A stretch of 64,000 bases of DNA, from NCBI GenBank assembly GCA_044375555.1, contig JBILML010000009.1:1-64000 (forward strand). Direction: 5' to 3'. This document shows positions 8,072-16,294 of this stretch, piece after piece. Below the pieces are notes generated by a model. That model saw only the letters and a list, made by a program, of their open reading frames with translations, did no database searches and had not been told where the DNA came from. The translations under genes and the position numbers were made by a program. Within the stretch, counting starts at the first letter, position 1. Each line of letters starts with the position of its first letter. Origin of the DNA: UBA967 sp044375555 (lineage in GTDB: Bacteria > Verrucomicrobiota > Verrucomicrobiia > Chthoniobacterales > Terrimicrobiaceae).

Positions 8072-8124
8072 AGGGGAATTCCTAATCCGCTAAAATGCAG
8101 CGGTCAATCAGCGGAAACCCTGCC

Positions 8125-9045
8125 TCAAAAAAGCTCCCCTTGGACTCGGGCAGGTTCTGAGTCTTTTTTGGAAACGCCGGCTTCATCCTCGATCTCCTTA
8201 AGCAGGGATTTGAATTCGCAGTCGCGAATGGCGGCGATCAATTCGGGATAGCGGGGGTGTATTTCGAGCGAGGGCCACGGCGCGGGGAGATCCAAGTGGT
8301 CGTCGAGCCGCACCATCTCTCGGTTCGCGAGGATGAGGTCGCGGTGGGTGGTGATTTTCTCGCGGAGCTTGGGATTCGGGATGGCGTCGGGGTTGGCGAG
8401 GATTTGGGTTATTCCACCATGGGCATTGATGAGTCCTGCGGCCGTTTTTTCTCCGATGCCGGGAACTCCCGGGATGTTGTCCGAACTGTCGCCGGTGAGT
8501 GCCAAAACATCGGCGATGTGCGCGGGATCGACGCCCCATTTTCCTCGCACGGCATCGATCCCAAGGAGCGCGAACCCGCCGTCCTTGATGTCATTTTTCA
8601 CCGTCGAGTAGATCGAAATCCCCTCGCCTACGACTTGCAGGATGTCCTTGTCGTTCGTCGCAATCACGACCTCGGCGCCCTCGCGGCGGGCTTGAACGGC
8701 ATAGGCGGCAATGAGGTCATCAGCCTCGGTGTTTTGGATTTCCAGGCAGGTCACGCCGAGAAGCGGGGTGTTTTTCTGGAGCCAATCCTCCTGCGGGCGG
8801 AGGTCGTCGGGCATTTCGGTGCGGTTTTGTTTGTAGGCGGGCTGGAGTTCCGTGCGGCGCGCCGGGAGACCGCAGTCCCAAATAACAGCGGCGCGGTCGG
8901 GCTTCACATCGGCGAGCATTTTCCGGAGGGCTTTGAGGAATCCGTAAATGGCGTTCGTCGGTTCGCCTCGAGAGTTTTTAAGGCCTCGGATCGCGAAGAA
9001 GGACCGGTAGAGATAATAGTGACCGTCGACGAGGAGGAGTCTCAT
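8125..9045 (-). CDS. Stand-alone 5'-3' exonuclease (FEN/Pol I N-domain type)
   Basis: A 306-aa flap-endonuclease-like protein equal to the N-terminal domain of DNA polymerase I without the polymerase. Metal-binding acids are visible: D7 (LLLVDGHYYLYR), D57, E107/D109/D110 (NTEADDLIAAY), D132/D134 (TNDKDILQ) and D186/D189 (TGDSSDNIPG), followed by the helix-hairpin-helix IPGVPGIGEKTA. It would remove RNA primers or 5' flaps. The start at 9045 begins exactly at the conserved strand and overlaps the upstream gene's stop (ATGA). Confidence 0.88.
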   Translation of the reverse strand: MRLLLVDGHYYLYRSFFAIRGLKNSRGEPTNAIYGFLKALRKMLADVKPDRAAVIWDCGLPARRTELQPAYKQNRTEMPDDLRPQEDWLQKNTPLLGVTCLEIQNTEADDLIAAYAVQARREGAEVVIATNDKDILQVVGEGISIYSTVKNDIKDGGFALLGIDAVRGKWGVDPAHIADVLALTGDSSDNIPGVPGIGEKTAAGLINAHGGITQILANPDAIPNPKLREKITTHRDLILANREMVRLDDHLDLPAPWPSLEIHPRYPELIAAIRDCEFKSLLKEIEDEAGVSKKDSEPARVQGELF

Positions 9046-9677
9046 GGGGCTTTGGGTTTTTGAATAACCAAGGCGCAATCGGCTTGGGCGGCGATCGCTT
9101 GAATACGGGCGAGGAATTCGCGGTCGGCTTCGGCAAGGATACCCTCCTCGAGAATGAGCTTTCGAGCGGCGAGGCGGAGTTGGCGAAGGACGCGGGCTTG
9201 GGTGCGATCCGGGAGGTTTTCCCAAGAGGTCTTGGCGGAATCCACAAGGGGAGATCCGATCAATTGGAGATCGAGGATTTTGTTGGCCGGGATTCGGGCA
9301 TCCACTTCGCGACCACCACGGCGAACATTCATCTCGAGGGTTTCGCGGCCTGCGATTCCAGCCTCGGCCAGAAATTCAGCGCTTACGATTGGCTGACTCC
9401 CATCTTCGAGCGGAATATCGATGGGAAGTTGGACGGCGGTTTTTCGGCGGGCCGTGACCAGATTTTCCACACGGGAGGTTTGGGAAAACAACACGCCGGC
9501 ATTCGCGGAAATTCTCGGCGTGATTTCGAATTGCTCGGAAAAAATCTGCTGGAGCCGGTTGGCGGTTTTCACGGCCTCGTCCATTGGGTGGATGAAAAAA
9601 ATCCAAGCCCCCCAGCAAATCATTGCTGTCACCAGCGCCGCTCCACCAAAGACCGCCAAGAAAATCGCTCGTTGCAT
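9042..9677 (-). CDS. Membrane-anchored protein of unknown function
   Basis: A 211-aa protein with one N-terminal hydrophobic segment (about 3-29) that would act as a membrane anchor, then a soluble domain with alpha-helical C-terminal half (TQARVLRQLRLAARKLILEE). No family is recognised. It lies between a diphosphate synthase gene (6 bases upstream) and the exonuclease gene (4-base ATGA overlap), so the three are probably one transcript. A link to DNA metabolism or isoprenoids is only positional. Confidence 0.6.
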   Translation of the reverse strand: MQRAIFLAVFGGAALVTAMICWGAWIFFIHPMDEAVKTANRLQQIFSEQFEITPRISANAGVLFSQTSRVENLVTARRKTAVQLPIDIPLEDGSQPIVSAEFLAEAGIAGRETLEMNVRRGGREVDARIPANKILDLQLIGSPLVDSAKTSWENLPDRTQARVLRQLRLAARKLILEEGILAEADREFLARIQAIAAQADCALVIQKPKAP

Positions 9678-9683
9678 AGAAGG

Positions 9684-10565
9684 CTAGTTTTCGCGACCGA
9701 GAAGCTGGTCGGCGATGGCGTGAAGGAAGTCGGCTTTTTTTCCAAACGGCTCAAGGGCCTTGCGAGCCGCCTTGGTGAGTCGAGCAGCCTCTCGGCGGGA
9801 TTTCTCGATTCCAAAAACAGCCGGATAGGTCGCCTTGCCGGCGGCGGCATCTTTGCCGGCACTTTTGCCGAGTTGCTCGCTGGTTTGGGTGATGTCGAGA
9901 ATGTCGTCAACGATCTGGAAGGCGAGGCCGAGGGATTCCCCGAATTTTCCGACCGCCTCGACCTTGGCTGTTGAGGCGTTGGCAGTCATCGCCCCAAGTC
10001 GCAGGCTCGCAGCGACCATGGCGGCGGTTTTCCCTCGGTGGATAAAAACCAATTCCTCGGGCTTCGTCAGGCGGTTCTCGGCCTCCATGTCGGCGACTTG
10101 TCCACCCACCAGAAACAAACTCCCCGCCGCCCGGGAGAGTTCGGCAACAAGGTCTCCAGCGTCGTAGCGCTTGGTTTTTCGAGTGCCGGCGAGAATTTCA
10201 AAGGCCACCGTCAACAAAGCATCTCCGGCGAGAACAGCCACCGCTTCGCCAAAAACCTTGTGCGTCGTTGGCCGTCCCCGGCGGAGGTCGTCGTCGTCCA
10301 TGCAGGGCAGATCGTCGTGGATGAGCGAGTAGGTATGGACGCACTCCACCGCGCAGGCTGCGGCCATTGCCTCCGAAATTTCGCCTCCGCAAGCCTCCGC
10401 CGCGGCCAGGCAAAGAACCGGACGCAGCCGCTTGCCGCCGCCGAAAACCGCATAGCGCATGGCGCGGTGCAAACTGGCCGGCTTGGTTTTTTCGGAAGGC
10501 AGCCAGCGGTCGAGCGCACGGTCCACTTGCTTGTGGAGCGAGGCGAGGCGGGTTTTCACAGTCAT
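9684..10565 (-). CDS. Polyprenyl (farnesyl/geranylgeranyl) diphosphate synthase
   Basis: A 293-aa trans-isoprenyl diphosphate synthase of the IspA type. GGGKRLRPVL, the first Asp-rich motif (DDLPCMDDDDLRRG) and the second (VDDILD) are intact, as are GKTAAM and the KSAGKDAAAGKATYP C-terminal motif. It condenses isopentenyl diphosphate with allylic diphosphates for quinone, carotenoid or undecaprenyl precursors. Product length cannot be fixed by eye. It starts at 10565; the upstream extension is not conserved. The gene is divergent from purN across 108 bases. Confidence 0.9.
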   Translation of the reverse strand: MTVKTRLASLHKQVDRALDRWLPSEKTKPASLHRAMRYAVFGGGKRLRPVLCLAAAEACGGEISEAMAAACAVECVHTYSLIHDDLPCMDDDDLRRGRPTTHKVFGEAVAVLAGDALLTVAFEILAGTRKTKRYDAGDLVAELSRAAGSLFLVGGQVADMEAENRLTKPEELVFIHRGKTAAMVAASLRLGAMTANASTAKVEAVGKFGESLGLAFQIVDDILDITQTSEQLGKSAGKDAAAGKATYPAVFGIEKSRREAARLTKAARKALEPFGKKADFLHAIADQLLGREN

Positions 10566-10673
10566 TGGCAAGACCGGCACAAATAATCGCCACGCCGCGC
10601 CTGAACAATCCTCAACTCGGCACGCTTGATTGAAAACTTTTCGAACCGCCGCCGACAATTATAGTGCCGCGCC

Positions 10674-11261
10674 ATGCAGCCACTGAAGATCGCCGTCCTC
10701 GGATCCGGAAAGGGATCAAATTTCCGAGCCATTCTGAATGCCGCGATGGCGGGCCAATTAAAAATCCAACCCGTCCTCGCCATCTCCGACCACCCGGAGG
10801 CCGGTCTCCTCACACTCGCTGAAAATCTCGGCGTCGCCACGAGAGTCGTCTCCGAACCGAAATTCCGCACTCGACTCTCCGAGGAGGTCGAGGCCGGTCT
10901 CGTCGAAGACATCCGCGCGAGCGGAGCCGAACTCATCGTCCTCGCTGGCTGGATGCGGTTGGTGAAATCCCCGATGCTCGAGGCATTCCCCCGCCGGATT
11001 ATCAACATCCACCCCTCCCTGCTGCCGGTATTCCCCGGTCTGGAGGCTTGGAAACAAGCGCTCGCGGCCGGCGTGGATAAAACAGGCTGCACCGTGCATT
11101 TCGTGGATGGCGGCATGGATACGGGTGAAATCATTTCTCAGTGCGAAGTCTCGATTCTGCCCGGCGATACGGCGGAAACCCTCCACGCCCGCATCCAGGA
11201 TGCCGAGCACCGCCTTTTTCCAGAGGTCATCTCCCGCTTCGCACGCCGCGAGATTTTGTAG
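10674..11261 (+). CDS. purN: Phosphoribosylglycinamide formyltransferase
   Basis: A 195-aa GAR transformylase that uses 10-formyl-THF in purine synthesis. The N-terminal phosphate-binding GSGKGSNF and the catalytic triad N111-H113 (INIHPSLLP) and D149 (FVDGGMDTG) are present. Length matches the family. It is followed, 96 bases on, by a UvrD-type helicase gene; the two may be cotranscribed. Confidence 0.93.
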   Translation: MQPLKIAVLGSGKGSNFRAILNAAMAGQLKIQPVLAISDHPEAGLLTLAENLGVATRVVSEPKFRTRLSEEVEAGLVEDIRASGAELIVLAGWMRLVKSPMLEAFPRRIINIHPSLLPVFPGLEAWKQALAAGVDKTGCTVHFVDGGMDTGEIISQCEVSILPGDTAETLHARIQDAEHRLFPEVISRFARREIL

Positions 11262-11357
11262 ATTCCAAGGCTTCAGACCAGGCGCAAAAAAATCCACCGA
11301 GCGCCAGCGACATCGAAATCTTGAGCCCACCCACCGGACGGGGCAGATTCGCCGGCC

Positions 11358-13364
11358 ATGTCCCGCTTCCGACTTTACGACCTCAACCCCGAGCAGCAAC
11401 GCGCCGCCACCCACGAGACCGGCCCCCTGCTGATCCTCGCCGGCGCGGGAACGGGAAAAACCCGCACGATCGTTGCGCGCATCACTTGGCTGGTCTCCAC
11501 CGGCACCCCGGCCTCGAAAATCCTCGCCGTCACGTTCACCAACAAGGCCGCCCGCGAGATGAAGGAGCGAATTGCCGGAATGCTCACCGAGGAGCAGGCG
11601 GCCGATATCACGGCCTCGACCTTCCACGCCCTCTGCATGCGGATTCTCAGGGCCGATGCCGACAAGCTCGGATACAAAAACAATTTCACGATCTTCGACG
11701 AGGGCGACCAGCTTGGGCTTATCAAAAAGGTCATCAACCGCGTGACGGCGAAGGATGAAAAACTCGACCCCGGCCTCGCAAAAAACCTCATCAGCAAGGC
11801 CAAGAACAACGGCTGGGCCCCGCCGCAGGATGACGAGACCGTGATCGGCGCGGTCTATTCCCGCTACAACCGCGAACTCCACGCTCTGAACGCCATGGAT
11901 TTCGACGACCTCCTCGTGCAGGCGGTGAAACTCCTGAACGACCACCCATCCGTCCGCGAAAAATGGCGCTCGCGTTTTTCCCAAATGCTCGTGGATGAGT
12001 TTCAGGACACGAACCGCCTCCAACTGGATTTGGTGAGCCTTCTCGCCTCGGGCGAACCTCCCAATATTTGCGTGGTGGGCGATGACGACCAAAGCATCTA
12101 CGGGTGGCGCGGCGCGGAGGTCTCGAACATCCTCGAGTTCGAAAAACATTTTCCCAATCCCGAGGTCGTCCGGCTTGAGCAAAATTACCGCAGCACCAAC
12201 CAAATCCTCACCGCCGCGAACCGGCTCATCAAAAACAACCCCCGCCGCCGCGCGAAAAACCTCTGGAGCCCCGTCCAAGGCGGCGATCCGGTCCATGTTG
12301 TCTCTGTGCCCGATGACAAAACCGAGGCGGAGTTTGTGGTCGCTGAGGCGGGTGCGATTCGGAATGCGAGCGGCCTGCCGTGGGAGCATTTTGCGGTGAT
12401 CTACCGTATGAACGCCCAGTCGCGCCTGCTCGAGGAAAACCTCCGCCGCATGAAAATCCCCTACCGGCTCGTCGGCGGGAAAAGTTTTTTCGACCGCCGC
12501 GAGGTGAAGGACATCCTCGCCACGATCACTTGCCTCGTGAACCCGCAGGACGATATTTCGCTCTTGCGCATCATCAACACCCCCCCGCGCGGCATCGGTG
12601 CGACCTCGGTCGAAATCGCGCTCGAGCAAAGCGCCAAAGCCCATCGCAGCCTCTTCGACACCCTCACCGATCCGGCTTTCGAACCCGAGGTTACGCGCAA
12701 GACCGCTGCGGCCATCCGTTCCTTCGCCGAGGATCTCGCCGCCACGCGCATCCACCTCCTCACACCTGGTGCGGATGCCTGTGCAATCGTCTCGGGCTAC
12801 CTCGAGGAGTCTGGTTATTTCGACGACCTCAAACGCAGTTGCAAAACTCCCGAGGAGGCGCTGAACCGCGAGGCCGGAGCGAAAGAAATCCTGAATGCCC
12901 TGGCAAACCACCAGTCCAAGCGGCGCGGAACCGTGCAGGATTTCCTTGATGAACTCTCGCTGAACCGCGAACGCGAAGAGGACAAAAAGGACGACGGCAA
13001 GGGCGTTACACTCATCACGCTCCACGCCGCAAAAGGCCTAGAGTTTCCCCATGTGTTTCTCGTCGGCGCAGAGGACGGGCTCCTGCCCCATGAGCGTTCC
13101 AAAAGCGAGGGCACGGTGGACGAGGAGCGCCGCCTATTCTATGTCGGCATCACGCGCGCGATGAAATCCCTCACGATCACGCATTGCCGCAACCGCATGA
13201 AATTTGGCTCCGCCATGCACTGCCGCCCCAGCCCCTTTCTCAAGGAAATCGAAGGCGAAGGGGTCCACGCCGAGTCCTACGAGGACATCATGTCGAAGCC
13301 CGTGGCCGAGGAGGATGTCGCCATGTCCTTCGCAAATCTCCGCGCGATGCTCTCGGCGGAGTGA
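11358..13364 (+). CDS. pcrA: UvrD/PcrA/Rep-family ATP-dependent DNA helicase
   Basis: A 668-aa superfamily 1A 3'-5' helicase used in excision repair and removal of recombinase filaments. Motifs in order are Q-motif LNPEQQRAA, Walker A AGAGTGKT (about 28-35), AVTFTNKAAREM, VDEFQDTN, VGDDDQSIYGWRGA, YRS, TLHAAKGLEF and YVGITRA. No long C-terminal Tudor-like tail is obvious, so the exact UvrD/PcrA/Rep assignment is uncertain. A hairpin terminator follows the stop after 16 bases. Confidence 0.9.
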   Translation: MSRFRLYDLNPEQQRAATHETGPLLILAGAGTGKTRTIVARITWLVSTGTPASKILAVTFTNKAAREMKERIAGMLTEEQAADITASTFHALCMRILRADADKLGYKNNFTIFDEGDQLGLIKKVINRVTAKDEKLDPGLAKNLISKAKNNGWAPPQDDETVIGAVYSRYNRELHALNAMDFDDLLVQAVKLLNDHPSVREKWRSRFSQMLVDEFQDTNRLQLDLVSLLASGEPPNICVVGDDDQSIYGWRGAEVSNILEFEKHFPNPEVVRLEQNYRSTNQILTAANRLIKNNPRRRAKNLWSPVQGGDPVHVVSVPDDKTEAEFVVAEAGAIRNASGLPWEHFAVIYRMNAQSRLLEENLRRMKIPYRLVGGKSFFDRREVKDILATITCLVNPQDDISLLRIINTPPRGIGATSVEIALEQSAKAHRSLFDTLTDPAFEPEVTRKTAAAIRSFAEDLAATRIHLLTPGADACAIVSGYLEESGYFDDLKRSCKTPEEALNREAGAKEILNALANHQSKRRGTVQDFLDELSLNREREEDKKDDGKGVTLITLHAAKGLEFPHVFLVGAEDGLLPHERSKSEGTVDEERRLFYVGITRAMKSLTITHCRNRMKFGSAMHCRPSPFLKEIEGEGVHAESYEDIMSKPVAEEDVAMSFANLRAMLSAE

Positions 13365-13380
13365 TTTTTCAAACCTGATC

Positions 13381-13416
13381 AAAAAACAACACGGCTCGCG
13401 CGGATGTTGTTTTTTT
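13381..13416 (+). terminator. Intrinsic terminator after the helicase gene
   Basis: An 11-bp A/T-rich stem (AAAAAACAACA, 13381-13391, with TGTTGTTTTTT, 13405-13415) encloses a 13-base loop and runs into a T tract. It insulates the nitrogen-regulated promoter just downstream. It could act in both directions. Confidence 0.6.
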
Positions 13417-13453
13417 CGCAGTCGAAATCTCCTTTTCCCTACGCACGACTGGC

Positions 13454-13469
13454 TGGCACGGCGTTTGCT
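13454..13469 (+). promoter_or_regulatory. Sigma-54 (-24/-12) promoter of amt-glnK
   Basis: TGGCAC (13454-13459), five bases, then TTGCT (13465-13469) matches the RpoN consensus TGGCAC-N5-TTGCW at every position, with GG at 13455-13456 and GC at 13467-13468 correctly 10 bp apart. It lies 45 bases before the amt start codon. RpoN promoters need an NtrC-type activator; no enhancer site was identified by eye. Nitrogen-limited expression of amt-glnK from such promoters is well established in other bacteria. Confidence 0.85.
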
Positions 13470-13514
13470 TAAAGACTGCTCGAACCGCAAAGAGCGGTGC
13501 AAAACACAGCATCA

Positions 13515-14993
13515 ATGAAAAAAACAACACTCATTAAATCAGGGATCGCCGCGCTGGCTATTGCAGCGAGTGGTCTATTCACAACAAATCCCGCCTTCGC
13601 GCAGGAAGCCGTCGCCGTCGTCACCGAAACAGTGGTCGTCGAAACCGCCGAGGCAGCTCCGGCCGAGCCAACGGTCGAACAGCGGATCGCGGATCTCGAG
13701 GCCTATGTCAACAACGGGGCGAGAACTCCCGATGTGGCTTCGAAAATCGCCGGCCCTGGTCCCGGTCACAATGCGTGGCAGATGACCAGCACGGTGCTCG
13801 TGTTGTTCATGACGCTTCCCGGCTTGGCGCTTTTCTACGGCGGCCTCGTCCGCTCGAAGAATGTGCTGTCGATTCTCGCCATGACGATGGGCATCGCGGG
13901 TCTCGTTACGATCCTTTGGTTCCTCTGCGGCTACAGCCTGACCTTCTCGGGCGGCAACGCCTTCCTCGGCGACCTCGCCCAAGCCTGCTTCAACGGAATG
14001 AAGCCCGGCAATGTCGGCGCCGGCTACTACTGGATCTCCGATTACATCTGGGCGATGTTCCAGCTGACTTTCGCAATCATCACCCCGGCGCTCATTTTCG
14101 GAGCCACGGCGGAACGCATGAAATTCTCCGCAGTGCTTCTTTTCACCGCGATCTGGATGTTTGTTGTCTATTTCCCGCTCGCCCACATGGTCTGGGCCGT
14201 CAACGGCTTCATGTGCGGCCCGCTCAACCCTGATGCCGGCATCAAGGCGATCGACTTCGCCGGTGGAACGGTGGTTCACATGAGCTCCGGCTGGTCCGCG
14301 CTCGTCCTCTGCATCATCCTCGGGCCACGCCTCGGCTTCGGCAAACAACAGATGGCCCCTCACTCGATGGTGCTTTGCATGATCGGCACCGGCATGCTCT
14401 TCGTCGGCTGGTTCGGCTTCAACGCGGGCTCTGCGCTCGGCGCCGACGCCATCGCCTCGAACGCCTTCACGACCACCTTCCTCTGCGCCGCCACCGCCGG
14501 ATTCGTCTGGGCCGCGGTCGAATGGATCACCCGTGGCAAACCCAGCGTGCTGGGCTTCTGCTCGGGCATCGTTTCCGGCCTCGTGGTCATCACACCTGCC
14601 GCCGGATTCGTTACCCCGTCGAGCGCCATGATCATGGCGGTCGCCGCTGGCATCGTTCCATTCTTCGCTGTGGTCTACCTGAAGAAAATGCTCGGCTACG
14701 ATGATGCGCTCGACACCTTCGGCGTCCACGGCGTGGGCGGCACGCTGGGTGCTATCCTCACCGGCGTCTTCGCCTCCTCCGAGGCCAACGCTGTGGTCGA
14801 GGGCCTCAAAGACGGCCTCCTCATGAACCAAATCAAGGCCAGCATTCTGACGATCGTTCTCTCGGTTGTCGCCACAGCGATCATCGCCTACATCGTGAAA
14901 TTCACCATCGGACTCCGAGCTTCCGAGGAAGTGCAGTCCGAAGGCCTCGACACCGCCGAACACGGCGAAGAAGGCTACCTGTTCGACAAATAA
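13515..14993 (+). CDS. amt: Ammonium transporter
   Basis: A 492-aa Amt/MEP/Rh channel. A signal peptide (MKKTTLIKSGIAALAIAASG, cleavage near AFAQE) and a short Ala/Glu/Val-rich periplasmic segment precede 11 predicted membrane spans. Diagnostic motifs are FYGGLVRSKN, WAMFQLTFAIITPALI, GGTVVHMSSGWSAL, WFGFNAGSAL and DTFGVHGVGGTLGA, with the twin-His pair. It moves ammonium into the cytoplasm. The ATG at 13515 is preferred to an in-frame GTG six codons upstream because the signal peptide begins there. A P-II gene follows 78 bases on. Confidence 0.93.
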   Translation: MKKTTLIKSGIAALAIAASGLFTTNPAFAQEAVAVVTETVVVETAEAAPAEPTVEQRIADLEAYVNNGARTPDVASKIAGPGPGHNAWQMTSTVLVLFMTLPGLALFYGGLVRSKNVLSILAMTMGIAGLVTILWFLCGYSLTFSGGNAFLGDLAQACFNGMKPGNVGAGYYWISDYIWAMFQLTFAIITPALIFGATAERMKFSAVLLFTAIWMFVVYFPLAHMVWAVNGFMCGPLNPDAGIKAIDFAGGTVVHMSSGWSALVLCIILGPRLGFGKQQMAPHSMVLCMIGTGMLFVGWFGFNAGSALGADAIASNAFTTTFLCAATAGFVWAAVEWITRGKPSVLGFCSGIVSGLVVITPAAGFVTPSSAMIMAVAAGIVPFFAVVYLKKMLGYDDALDTFGVHGVGGTLGAILTGVFASSEANAVVEGLKDGLLMNQIKASILTIVLSVVATAIIAYIVKFTIGLRASEEVQSEGLDTAEHGEEGYLFDK

Positions 14994-15071
14994 CCCATCT
15001 CATCCCGGCCTGGCGGTCGCAGGACGCAGCCGCCGGTCGGGACGAACCCAAACCACTTACCAAATATTCCA

Positions 15072-15410
15072 ATGAAAAAAATCGAAGCCATTATCAAACC
15101 CTTCAAACTCGAAGAGGTGAAAGAAGCGCTCGCCGATCTCGGGATCGAGGGCATGACCGTCAGCGAAGTCAAAGGATTCGGCCGCCAAAAAGGCCACACC
15201 GAAATCTACCGCGGCAGTGAATACACCGTGGACTTCCTGCCAAAGATCAAAATCGAAGTCGTCGTGGCAGACTCCACGCTCGACGGCGCCCTCTCGGCCA
15301 TCGTGAAATCCGCCAAAACCGGAAAAATCGGCGACGGAAAAGTCTTCGTCTCACCCGTTGACGAAGCCATCCGCATCCGCACAGACGAAACCGGAGACAA
15401 AGCGATCTAA
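15072..15410 (+). CDS. glnK: Nitrogen regulatory P-II protein
   Basis: A 112-aa trimeric P-II signal protein. MKKIEAIIKPFKLEEVKEAL, the T-loop RGSEYTVDFLPK with the uridylylatable Tyr, and the ATP-binding TGKIGDGKVFV are canonical. Beside amt, this copy is best called GlnK: it plugs the Amt pore when ammonium is ample and senses ATP/ADP and 2-oxoglutarate. It is served by the sigma-54 promoter upstream of amt. A strong terminator follows the stop. Confidence 0.95.
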   Translation: MKKIEAIIKPFKLEEVKEALADLGIEGMTVSEVKGFGRQKGHTEIYRGSEYTVDFLPKIKIEVVVADSTLDGALSAIVKSAKTGKIGDGKVFVSPVDEAIRIRTDETGDKAI

Positions 15411-15429
15411 GAAGTTAGACAAAAACAAA

Positions 15430-15467
15430 GGCGGCGGAGGTCCTGTGAGTCCTCCGCCGCCTTTTTT
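15430..15467 (+). terminator. Strong intrinsic terminator of amt-glnK
   Basis: An 11-bp GC stem (GGCGGCGGAGG, 15430-15440; CCTCCGCCGCC, 15451-15461) with a 10-base loop is followed by six T residues. Confidence 0.95.
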
Positions 15468-15492
15468 GCCCCAAGAACAGAGCGGCTTGATT

Positions 15493-15927
15493 TTAAAACG
15501 GCACGACCAACCCCTCGGCCTCAGCGAGTTTTTTCTGCCTCGCGTCAAAAGTTAGGAAATGCTTTGTTTTTAAATGCAAAGCGGCAGCGACATGCAGGAT
15601 ATCAAATGCCCGATTCCCCGACCGTAGCGTGTGAGTTGCCGAAAGTCGGCGCGCCTCGGAAATGAGTGCCGCCAGATTGCAGATTTCGATACGAATTCTT
15701 CCAGCTTCGCGATCGGCTTCGTATTGAGCCCAAAAGACCGCTGCATCCCCAACCCTCAGGCGCTTCGAGAATTCCGAAAAGCGCAAGGCATTGGAAAGTT
15801 CGTAATCCGCTAGGTCCGAGATCACAATCACCGCTTCTTTTTGACGAAGCCACTCCAAGGCTCGCGGGGTGTGGATATCGTTTCCGTAAACGGAAAACAG
15901 AAAACTCGTATCCGCCGCTGCTACCAT
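15493..15927 (-). CDS. PIN-domain ribonuclease toxin (VapC-like)
   Basis: A 144-aa PIN domain with all four acids visible: D6 (AADTSFLFS), E43 (DYELSNAL), D109 (RAFDILHVAAAL) and D128 (LTFDARQKKLA). It overlaps the stop of a Phd-like antitoxin gene by 7 bases, the usual antitoxin-first order. Expected to be an RNase held in check by that antitoxin; the target is unknown. It converges on glnK, whose terminator lies between. Confidence 0.85.
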   Translation of the reverse strand: MVAAADTSFLFSVYGNDIHTPRALEWLRQKEAVIVISDLADYELSNALRFSEFSKRLRVGDAAVFWAQYEADREAGRIRIEICNLAALISEARRLSATHTLRSGNRAFDILHVAAALHLKTKHFLTFDARQKKLAEAEGLVVPF

Positions 15928-16175
15928 TGTCCGCCCGCCTCGGCTCGGATCTTGGTGGATTCTTCGGCACTCAGGGTGATTTCTTGGGATCGGTCACGAC
16001 GCATGGCCGCACTTTCGCCCCAACTAACTCGCGGGGAGGAGGCTGCCATCGGCTCGGGACACAACCTTGCTACCGGCCGACCACGCTGGGTGATCACGAT
16101 TTCCTCGCCTGCACCAATCCAAGAGAAAAGCCGCGTGTAGTGGTTTCGAAGTTCCCGGACGGAGGCTGTTTTCAT
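15921..16175 (-). CDS. Phd/YefM-family antitoxin
   Basis: An 84-aa protein. MKTASVRELRNHYTRLFSWI followed by GEEIVITQRGRPVARL is the Phd/YefM N-terminal DNA-binding fold; the C-terminal half, acidic and basic, would cover the toxin. The start at 16175 fits the family exactly and longer frames are unconserved. A good promoter ends about 8 bases before the ATG with no room for a Shine-Dalgarno, so the mRNA is probably leaderless. It likely represses its own promoter. Confidence 0.85.
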   Translation of the reverse strand: MKTASVRELRNHYTRLFSWIGAGEEIVITQRGRPVARLCPEPMAASSPRVSWGESAAMRRDRSQEITLSAEESTKIRAEAGGQW

Positions 16176-16182
16176 TGTGCTA

Positions 16183-16211
16183 CAAATATGGAGCATATCC
16201 GCGGTTGTCAA
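16183..16211 (-). promoter_or_regulatory. Promoter/operator of the Phd-PIN module
   Basis: On the minus strand TTGACA (16211-16206), a 17-bp spacer and TATTTG (16188-16183) form a strong sigma-70-type promoter. A perfect inverted repeat ATATG-GAG-CATAT (16186-16198) overlaps the -10 and spacer, where an autoregulating antitoxin would bind. The start codon lies 8 bases from the -10. Confidence 0.75.
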
Positions 16212-16294
16212 ACGCCTGTTCGAATTTTTTGGCAAAAACTCCCTCTCATTCCGGTATTGGCGCAATCGCTCATCGGTGGTTTGATTCACGCTCA

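Noticed and set aside
10758..13025. 755-codon open frame opposite purN and the helicase gene
   Set aside because: Antisense shadow of two strongly recognised genes; composition is a reverse-frame artefact.
13575..14963. 462-codon open frame opposite amt
   Set aside because: His/Asp/Glu-rich antisense translation of membrane helices; no domain.
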